Below are positions 54,899 to 61,340 of a stretch of DNA of 64,000 bases, one piece after another (position 1 is the first letter of the stretch; the number at the start of each line of letters is the position of its first letter). The notes under the pieces were generated by a model. The model was not told the origin of the DNA. It was given only the letters and a program-made list of their open reading frames with translations, and ran no database searches. This stretch comes from Actinosynnema sp. ALI-1.44 (GTDB lineage Bacteria; Actinomycetota; Actinomycetes; Mycobacteriales; Pseudonocardiaceae): contig NZ_MTQO01000036.1 in NCBI RefSeq assembly GCF_001984155.1, forward strand, positions 1 through 64,000, in the 5' to 3' direction. The position numbers were made by a program, and so were the translations under genes.

Positions 54899-56318
54899 CT
54901 AGTACTACAGCCGCATGGCGTGATCTTGCTTGATGACCTGGTGGGGACGTGAGACGGCCACCGTGATCAACTTCGAGGTGTGTTGGGACTCGAAGCGAAA
55001 CGGTGGCCGCGTTGCCGATCTTAGACCTGGACGCGTGGCGGGCCGGGTTCGACGACCTGTTCGCCCGGTTCGCGGGCCGGTTCGTGCAGGTCCAGACCCG
55101 CAGGCGGGCACGGGCTTATGTGCTGGGCCTGCTGTCACGGACCGAACGCAAGAACGGATGGACCCTGGCCGAGCAGGCAGGCGATGCCACCCCGGACGGC
55201 ATGCAACGCCTGCTCAACCACGCGGCGTGGGACGCGGACAAGGTCCGTGACGATCTGCGCGGATATGTGGTGGACCATCTCGGGCATGAGCAGGCGGTGC
55301 TGGTCGCTGACGAGACCGGGTTGCTGAAGAAGGGCGTCAAATCCGCCGGGGTGCAACGGCAGTACTCCGGCACCGCCGGGCGGATCGAGAACTGCCAGCT
55401 CGGAGTGTTTCTGGCCTACGCCTGCCCGCATGGACGGGCGCTGATCGACCGTGAGCTCTACCTGCCCCAGGACAGCTGGTGCGCTGACCGGGACCGATGC
55501 CGTGAGGCCGGGATCGGCGACGAGGTCGAGTTCGCGACCAAGCCGGAACTGGCCCGCCGCATGCTCGAACGGGCCATCGACGCCGAGGTGCCGTTCTCCT
55601 GGTTCACCGCCGACGAGGCCTACGGCCAGAACCCCGGCCTGCGGTCCTGGCTGGAGGAGACGAGCATCGCTTACGTCATGGCGATCCCCTGCAAGCAGGA
55701 ACTGCTCACCGCCGCGGGCAAACGACGCGCCGACACACTGGCCAGGCTCGTGCCGGAGACGGCCTGGCAACGCCGCTCCTGTGGGGATGGCGCCAAGGGA
55801 CCACGGTTGTATGACTGGGGGCTGGTCGAGGCCGGTGAACACCATCGTCTGCTGATCCGCCGGTCGCTCACCCCCGGCACCAAGAGCGTCCGTGAACTGG
55901 CCTACTTCCTCTGTCACACACCGAATCCGGCGCCGTTGGACGTGCTGGTGCGGGTGGCCGGGAGCCGGTGGGCGGTCGAGGAATGCTTCCAAGCGGCCAA
56001 GAACGAGGTCGGCATGGACCACTACCAGGTCCGCAAGTACCACGCCTGGTACCGACATATCACCCTCGCGATGCTCGCCCACGCCTTCCTCGCGGTCACC
56101 ACGAAGACCCAAAAGGGGGCTCTGCATGTCCCGATGACGGCCTGATCCCGTTGAGCGTCAACGAGATCAGGCGCCTGCACGCCGCCCTAACCTTCACCCC
56201 GCATCCGCGTTCGCACACCGAGGCCTGGTCACACTGGCGACGACGCCACCAACACCGAGCCCGACAATGCCATTACCAGCGGAGACTCACAGATCACGGC
56301 CTGCGGCTGTAGTACTAG
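54899..56318. mobile_element. IS701-family insertion sequence with CTAG target duplication
   Basis: CTAG at 54899-54902 and 56315-56318 flank the element. Terminal inverted repeats are TACTACAGCCGCA at 54903 and TGCGGCTGTAGTA ending at 56314, with imperfect similarity extending about 10 bases further inward. Length between targets is about 1.41 kb. It contains one DDE transposase gene whose C-terminal part is out of frame. The right CTAG is shared with the next insertion. Confidence 0.85.
55003..56145 (+). CDS. IS701-family transposase, C-terminus shifted out of frame
   Basis: 380 residues from a GTG at 55003. DDE-type catalytic residues are in VLVADETGLLKKG, WFTADEAYGQN and WAVEECFQAAKNEVG; typical IS701 segments YSGTAGRIENCQLGVFLAY and YHAWYRHITLAMLAHA follow. 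The frame stops at 56145 after HVPMTA. The expected family tail (GLIPLSVNEIRRL ... WRRRHQHRARQCHYQRR) continues to about 56,312 in another frame, so a one-base shift near 56,135 has cut it. The enzyme is probably inactive or weak unless frameshifting occurs. Confidence 0.85.
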   Translation: MAALPILDLDAWRAGFDDLFARFAGRFVQVQTRRRARAYVLGLLSRTERKNGWTLAEQAGDATPDGMQRLLNHAAWDADKVRDDLRGYVVDHLGHEQAVLVADETGLLKKGVKSAGVQRQYSGTAGRIENCQLGVFLAYACPHGRALIDRELYLPQDSWCADRDRCREAGIGDEVEFATKPELARRMLERAIDAEVPFSWFTADEAYGQNPGLRSWLEETSIAYVMAIPCKQELLTAAGKRRADTLARLVPETAWQRRSCGDGAKGPRLYDWGLVEAGEHHRLLIRRSLTPGTKSVRELAYFLCHTPNPAPLDVLVRVAGSRWAVEECFQAAKNEVGMDHYQVRKYHAWYRHITLAMLAHAFLAVTTKTQKGALHVPMTA

Positions 56319-57360
56319 GCAGTGTCTCAAAGTCGTAGCCACTCGTTGATCGCCGCGACGGTCACGGTGGCCTCGTAGCGAACGGCGAGTTTGTCGTAGC
56401 GTGTGGCGACGGCCCGGTTTCGTTTGAGGCGGTTGATCCCGCACTCCACCGCGTGCCTCTGCTTGTAGACCTCCGGGTCGAACGCGGGTGGCCGACCACC
56501 CGCTCGGCCTTTGGCCTTGCGGTTGCGTTCCTGGTCGGCCTTCTGCGGAATCGTGCATCGAATGCCACGAGTGCGCAGGTAGGCCCGGTTGGCGCGCGAG
56601 CCATACGCCTTGTCGGCCAGCACCCGGCACGGCCGGGTACGAGGCCTGCCACCGCCCGTGCGAGCGACCCGGATCCGGCCCAGCACCACCTGAAACTGTG
56701 GCGAGTCTCCCCGCTGACCAGCAGTGACCACCAGCGCCAACGGTTTCTGTCCCTGCTCGGTGGCCAGATGCAGCTTGGTCGTCCATCCACCTCGGGACCG
56801 TCCGAGCCCGTGATCGGCTGGTTCCGCAGGACCGGCACCACCCGGCGGTTCGTTCTGAGCATCCCCATCTCTTCGCGCCCCGGCGGCGTGCTGATGCGCC
56901 CGGGCCACGGTCGAATCGACGCTCACATCCCAGGTGATCAACCCCTCGGCATCGGCACGAGCCTGTAACCGCGACAGCATCCGCGCCCAGACACCCGAAC
57001 GTTGCCAACGCCGGAACAACCCGTACACCGCCTGCCACGAGCCATAAGCCGCGGGCACGTCCCGCCACGGCGCACCCACCCGAACCCGCCATCGAACACC
57101 GTCGATGAGTTGACGTTTCGTCCATTGTGGTGGGCGGCCAGGTTTCTTCCCGACCGGCACGAGGGGCTCCAGAATCGCCCACTGCGCGTCGGCCAAGTCT
57201 GCCCGCCCCGTCACCGCTACGCTGGTCACGAGGTCTCCGGTGTACTGGTCTTCTTGGTCGACGACCGATCTACCGGAGACCTCACCTATTCGATCAACGA
57301 CACGCCGACACAACCACCACCCGTGATATCAGCTGGTCAGCACTTCGAAACACTGGCTAG
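56319..57360. mobile_element. IS5-family insertion sequence adjoining the IS701-like element
   Basis: The ends are GCAGTGTCTCAAAG at 56319 and, inverted, CTTCGAAACACTGG ending at 57356 (11 of 14 positions agree). CTAG lies on both sides (56315-56318 and 57357-57360), the kind of 4-bp target used by IS5 relatives. The element is about 1.04 kb with one transposase on the minus strand. It sits exactly in the CTAG copy that bounds the IS701-like element, so the two insertions are tandem. Confidence 0.82.
56327..57229 (-). CDS. IS5-family transposase
   Basis: 300 residues from the GTG at 57229 (GGAG upstream); longer versions read into the element end. An N-terminal DUF4096-type domain ([38 protein letters not shown]) is followed by a DDE_Tnp_1 core with Asp in [16 protein letters not shown], Asp in [13 protein letters not shown] and Glu in [23 protein letters not shown]. 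The frame is intact from end to end, so this copy could still be active. Confidence 0.9.
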   Translation of the reverse strand: MTSVAVTGRADLADAQWAILEPLVPVGKKPGRPPQWTKRQLIDGVRWRVRVGAPWRDVPAAYGSWQAVYGLFRRWQRSGVWARMLSRLQARADAEGLITWDVSVDSTVARAHQHAAGARRDGDAQNEPPGGAGPAEPADHGLGRSRGGWTTKLHLATEQGQKPLALVVTAGQRGDSPQFQVVLGRIRVARTGGGRPRTRPCRVLADKAYGSRANRAYLRTRGIRCTIPQKADQERNRKAKGRAGGRPPAFDPEVYKQRHAVECGINRLKRNRAVATRYDKLAVRYEATVTVAAINEWLRL

Positions 57361-57686
57361 GTCGACGGGCAGGAGGCGCCCGCGCCCTGAAACCCCGGGT
57401 CATGAAAAGTATGCGCCGGGAGCAACACGGCGCGAAGACCTCCTGCTCAGAGGTCTGCCACCCGGCGAGGGTCTGCCTTTCACCCCCCGGGTGATCCCGA
57501 GCGTGGCATGGGCTGCGGCGTGGCCACCAGCCCCGGAAAACATGAGATGCACGGGTCTGAAAAGACACAAGAGTCCCTCGCCGGGAGCAGACCTCCGGGC
57601 AGGAGGTTTCCTGGTGGTGTTTCTCCCCGCGCATAATTTTCATGCCCCGGGGTTGGAGGGCGCGGGCGTCCCCTGCCCGTCGACCT
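57359..57686. repeat. Long imperfect palindrome (two 113-bp arms)
   Basis: Arm 1 (57359-57471) begins AGGTCGACGGGCAG and ends CCCGGCGAGGG; arm 2 (57574-57686) is its reverse complement, beginning CCCTCGCCGGG and ending CTGCCCGTCGACCT. By eye about 85% of positions pair, and the two arms have equal length. The spacer is 102 bp (57472-57573). Transcribed, it would fold into a very long stem. It lies directly after the IS5 target CTAG and directly before repeat copy 2. No protein-coding pattern is visible. Confidence 0.78.
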
Positions 57687-57687
57687 G

Positions 57688-57896
57688 CCCCAGGGAACCA
57701 CGGACTATCAAGAGGATCGGTTTGGCTGTCGCTGGGGCTCTTTTGGAGGCCGACCTCTTGACAGCCCGTGGTTGGCTTCGCCCAGGCCGACGGGCAGGAG
57801 ACACCCCCGAAGCACCACTCTGCGCTTGCGCGCAAGCCGCCTGCCCTGCGCTTGCGCGCGAACCGACCGTGGTTGCTCTGCGCTTGCGTGCGAGCC
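57688..57896 (-). repeat. Dispersed ~210-bp repeat, copy 2 (inverted)
   Basis: The reverse complement matches copy 1 (43878-44088), including the three GCGCAAGCGCAG-type units near the outer end, the 76-bp identical block (57759-57834), the internal inverted repeat around a diverged centre, and the CCCTGGGG end. The outer end abuts the haloperoxidase/PAP2 gene fragment, suggesting that insertion or recombination at the repeat cut that gene. Confidence 0.85.
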
Positions 57897-57899
57897 GCA

Positions 57900-58058
57900 A
57901 ACCTCCACAGCCTCTCCCAGGCCATGGCCGAAGTGAACGTGGCCAGGATCTGGGCCGGAGTGCACTACCGCTTCGCATCCAAGGACGGCCATCGGCTCGG
58001 CTCCACCGTGACCCGCGACGTTCTCGACCAGGCCTTCGGTCCCACGGACGGCCACTGA
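57900..58058 (+). pseudogene. 3' fragment of a vanadium-haloperoxidase / PAP2-family gene
   Basis: The frame reads NLHSLSQAMAEVNVARIWAG and then VHYRFASKDGHRLGST, ending QAFGPTDGH. The R-x3-G-x-H pattern (RIWAGVH) is the last vanadate/phosphate-binding motif of the vanadium-dependent haloperoxidase/PAP2 superfamily, and DGHRLG is its usual follow-up. Everything upstream of about 57,900 is repeat sequence, so the N-terminal nine-tenths of the gene is missing. An ATG at 57924 would give only 44 residues. It is a remnant. Confidence 0.7.
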
Positions 58059-58079
58059 CCCCGAAGGACTCGACGACCG

Positions 58080-60995
58080 CTAGGCCTGGTCCACCGTGGC
58101 GGCGAGTTCGCCGAGCGCCTTCCGGTTGGGCAGGCCGGTTTTCGTGAGCAGGCTGGAGATGTGCCGTTCCACGGTCCGCGGTGACAGGTGCAGCTGGTCG
58201 GCGATTTCCCGGTTGCCCGGTCTGTCCACGAGCAGGCGCAGCACCTCGTACTCACGAACCGTCACGCCCGCCGCTCGCAACGCCGCCGGAATCTCCTCGG
58301 CGCCGCTGCGCCGCTGGGCGACTTTCGCCCCCGCGCCACGCATCAGCGCCCGGCAGGCACCGGCCACGGCGGGGATGTCGGCTTTGTGGAAGTACTCCTC
58401 AGCCATCCGCAGCCAGTCGACCGGGGTTCCCCATCCGTCGGCCAGCGCCGCCTCTCCCACGAGGCGCAACCCGAGGTGCCGCCCCATCGCGTACGGCTCA
58501 CCCACCGCCAACGCCTCCGCGACGGCCTCGCCCGCTTCGGCGTGCCGTCCGGACCGACCGGCCAGCACGGCCCGGCCGAACGCCTGGAACTGCCGGTCCC
58601 ACCGGAACCGGCTGGCCGGATCGTCGGTGATCTCCCGGTACGCGTCCCAGCCCGCTTCCCCCGCCAGGATCCGCAACAGCAACTGGACGCCGTACTTCCC
58701 GGCGTACGCGTAGATCGTGGGGTTCCTGGCCTCGTACGCCACCGCCGTGGACAGTTCGATCACCGCGCGTGGGCGGTCCTCCTCGAGCAACGCGCAGGTC
58801 GCCTTCGCCAAGCCGTGCACTCGCGGCGCGTGCTGGATCTGGTTGCCTCGTTCGTGGTCGAAGAAGTCGTCCAGTGCCCGGGCCAGTTCCTGTCCCTGGC
58901 CGCGGTGCCCGGCGAGCACCACCCGCATCAGGCGGACGTACCGTGCGGGATCCCACAGGCCCAGGCGGGTCGTCGCGCCCAGCACGTCGTCGATCAACGC
59001 CTCGGCGGCGTCGAATTCGCCACGCAGAACCAGCTGCAACGACATGCTGGCGTCGGCGTGGTACCTGGCGGTCACGGCACCGATCCGCGACGCCTTCTGC
59101 CTCGCCTGTCTCATCCGGTCGAGGCTGCCGTCGTTCATCGCGTCGTCGTTGCCGAGCCGGGCCAGTGCGTGGATCTCCCAGATCGGCAGGTCGTGCCGGA
59201 CGGCGATCGCTCTGCTGCGTTCCAGGCAGGTGGAGGCCCTGGCCGGGTCACGCGGCCGCACCAGCGCGCCGAGCAGCTGCCAAGCCTGGCACGCCACGAC
59301 GTGCAGGTTCGCCGGTTCCGCCGCGGTCGCCGCCCGCCGCGCCAACGTCTCGGCCTCCCGCAACTGCTCCGCGCCCGGCTGGTCCACCGCCAGGTACGCC
59401 TCGACGATGTCGATCGGCGCGGAATCGGCCGCGGTCGCGTCCGCACCGAGCAGCGCCCTGGCGGCGTCGACCTGGGCAAGACCGTCGGTGTAGCGCCCGG
59501 CGACGTGAGCGGCCCACGCCAGGCGGGTGCGCAGCCGGGCCCGTCGCTGCCGGTCCAGTCCGCCGCCGACCTCGTCCAAGGCGGTGACGGACGCGAGCGC
59601 CCGGTCGATCTGCCCCGCCTCGGCGAGCGCGTACAGCAGGGTCTCCAGCACGTCCGCCCGTAGAGCACCGCCGCCGTGCGCGAGCAACTCCCACGCGCGG
59701 TCGAGCAGTGCGACGGCCGAGTCGGCAGCGCCCTGGTTGAGGGCACGCCGCCCGGCTTCGAGGAACAGCCGCCCGGCCGCCATGACGTCACCGGCGTCCA
59801 GACGCAACGTCGCGCACGTCTGGCACCACTCACCCGGCAGCCCCGGATAGACGATCTCCACCGCGTCGGCGACCCGCGCCGACAGCCGTGAACGGCCCGC
59901 CGCGCCGAGCAGCTTCAGCAGCGCTTCCACGATCAACTGGTGTTGGAAGCCGTACCAGCCCGGCGCCTGGTCGTCGGCCACGATCAACTGCGCGGCGCGG
60001 TCGGTGTGCAGGTGGCTGAGCAGATCCCGGTACGACAGGCCGGTCACTTCCCGCATGAGCGCGAGCGGGAACCGTCGGCCCAGCACGGCCGCCGCCGACA
60101 CCAGCTCGCGTGTGCGGGGGTCGAGCGACTCGACGCGCCGGGCCACGCTCCGCACGAACGTCTGCGGCGCCGTGGCTCGGGCGGTCGCCCGCAACCGCCA
60201 CTGCCCCTCCTCGGCCACCAGCAGGCCGCCGTCCACCATCCCGCCGAGCACTTCCTCGACCAGGAACGGATTTCCGCCACTGCCCGCCCACAACACGTCG
60301 GCGGCGTCCAGCGGCACGTCCTCGTGCTCGACGCCGAGACAGGACGCGGCCAGCACGCGCACGTCGGACCGGTCGAGCCTGCCCAGCTCCACCATCATGG
60401 CGGCACCACGCCGAGCCGCGGACTGGGCGAGCGCCAGCGCCGGTCCGTCGTCGGCCCGGACGGTGCAGAGCAGCACGGCCGGTTGGCGGTCGATGTTGTC
60501 AGCCAGGTATTCGACCACGGCCAGTGTTTCCGGGTCGGCGTCGTGCATGTCCTCGATCGTCACCAGGCAGCCGTTGCCGCGACCGGCCAGCCCGATCAGC
60601 CGCAGCACCGCCTCGGCCAGGATGACCAGCGACCCGTCGTCGTCGCCCGCGACCGGCGGTCCCCAATCCGGGATCAGCCGACCCAGAACCGGCCGGTACG
60701 GGCCGAGTGCCGCCACGTCGACCGGGCTGTCCAGCCGGGTCAGCGACAGCAACGCCTCGGTCAGCGTCCGGAACGGGGCGGGCGGGCCCATCGCGCTGCC
60801 ACGGCCGCGTAACAGCCGCATGTCGGCGGCGAAGCCGAGGTCGGCGGCCGTCGCGGCGAGGCGCGTCTTGCCGATACCGCCCTCACCGACGAGGAAGATC
60901 GCGGCGCCTTGCCCGTCGCGTGCCGACTCCAGCAGTTCGCGCAGGGTGCGCAGTTCGCCATCCCGGCCGACGACGGCAGACGACTTTTGCCCCAC
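58080..60995 (-). CDS. LAL-type LuxR-family transcriptional regulator
   Basis: 971 residues from a GTG at 60995. N-terminal AAA/STAND ATPase: Walker A in VGEGGIGKTRLA (about residues 36-47) and Walker B-like GCLVTIEDMHDADP. A long helical TPR-like middle follows. The C-terminal LuxR HTH (about residues 905-965) reads VTVREYEVLRLLVDRPGNREIADQLHL ending TVERHISSLL. Large ATP-binding LuxR regulators usually activate secondary-metabolite clusters. It lies downstream of the lanthipeptide precursor on the same strand, separated by a 12-bp inverted repeat, and is the likely pathway regulator. Confidence 0.92.
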   Translation of the reverse strand: MGQKSSAVVGRDGELRTLRELLESARDGQGAAIFLVGEGGIGKTRLAATAADLGFAADMRLLRGRGSAMGPPAPFRTLTEALLSLTRLDSPVDVAALGPYRPVLGRLIPDWGPPVAGDDDGSLVILAEAVLRLIGLAGRGNGCLVTIEDMHDADPETLAVVEYLADNIDRQPAVLLCTVRADDGPALALAQSAARRGAAMMVELGRLDRSDVRVLAASCLGVEHEDVPLDAADVLWAGSGGNPFLVEEVLGGMVDGGLLVAEEGQWRLRATARATAPQTFVRSVARRVESLDPRTRELVSAAAVLGRRFPLALMREVTGLSYRDLLSHLHTDRAAQLIVADDQAPGWYGFQHQLIVEALLKLLGAAGRSRLSARVADAVEIVYPGLPGEWCQTCATLRLDAGDVMAAGRLFLEAGRRALNQGAADSAVALLDRAWELLAHGGGALRADVLETLLYALAEAGQIDRALASVTALDEVGGGLDRQRRARLRTRLAWAAHVAGRYTDGLAQVDAARALLGADATAADSAPIDIVEAYLAVDQPGAEQLREAETLARRAATAAEPANLHVVACQAWQLLGALVRPRDPARASTCLERSRAIAVRHDLPIWEIHALARLGNDDAMNDGSLDRMRQARQKASRIGAVTARYHADASMSLQLVLRGEFDAAEALIDDVLGATTRLGLWDPARYVRLMRVVLAGHRGQGQELARALDDFFDHERGNQIQHAPRVHGLAKATCALLEEDRPRAVIELSTAVAYEARNPTIYAYAGKYGVQLLLRILAGEAGWDAYREITDDPASRFRWDRQFQAFGRAVLAGRSGRHAEAGEAVAEALAVGEPYAMGRHLGLRLVGEAALADGWGTPVDWLRMAEEYFHKADIPAVAGACRALMRGAGAKVAQRRSGAEEIPAALRAAGVTVREYEVLRLLVDRPGNREIADQLHLSPRTVERHISSLLTKTGLPNRKALGELAATVDQA

Positions 60996-61016
60996 TGGCC
61001 CGACATTAGCTCAGCC

Positions 61017-61048
61017 GCTGACAACCGGTCCAACAACCGGTTGTCAGC
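61017..61048. promoter_or_regulatory. 12-bp inverted repeat between precursor and LAL regulator
   Basis: GCTGACAACCGG (61017-61028) and CCGGTTGTCAGC (61037-61048), 8-base spacer, perfect arms. It is 9 bases after the precursor stop and 22 bases before the regulator start on the minus strand. It could be a terminator/attenuator for the precursor transcript or an operator for the regulator gene. No T-run follows. Confidence 0.65.
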
Positions 61049-61057
61049 AACCAGGTC

Positions 61058-61303
61058 TCAAAGGACCACGGGATCGCGGCGGCTGCAGACCGGCAAGGTC
61101 GGCGCGATGCCACCACCCGGCTGTTCCGCCGTCCCGGCCACGGCCAGGCCCGCGGTGACGACCAGTCCGGCGAGCGCCGCCGCGCGTAAACCGAACGGCG
61201 ACGTCATGGGCAGGAGTTCGAATCGGTCGACCGTCCCGAGCGGTGACTGCCCGATACCTTCGGCGTTTCCGGGTTCGACCATTTCCTTGACGTTGTTCGA
61301 CAC
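61058..61303 (-). CDS. Candidate class II lanthipeptide precursor, single Cys
   Basis: 81 residues from a GTG at 61303 with AGGGGAG upstream, 37 bases after the LanM stop. The leader is acidic to neutral (NNVKEMVEPGNAEGIG, VDRFELLP). A hydrophobic run is at about residues 38-58 (LRAAALAGLVVTAGLAVAG), then EQPGGG and the probable core IAPTLPVCSRRDPVVL. The Gly63-Gly65 step is a candidate leader cleavage site, which would leave a 16-residue core with one Thr, one Ser and one Cys, enough for one methyllanthionine ring (Thr69-Cys73). The assignment rests on adjacency to LanM; the sequence is unlike precursors I know. Confidence 0.65.
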   Translation of the reverse strand: MSNNVKEMVEPGNAEGIGQSPLGTVDRFELLPMTSPFGLRAAALAGLVVTAGLAVAGTAEQPGGGIAPTLPVCSRRDPVVL

Positions 61304-61340
61304 TGCACTCTCCCCTTTCGAGGTATCGGAAAAACGGTTT

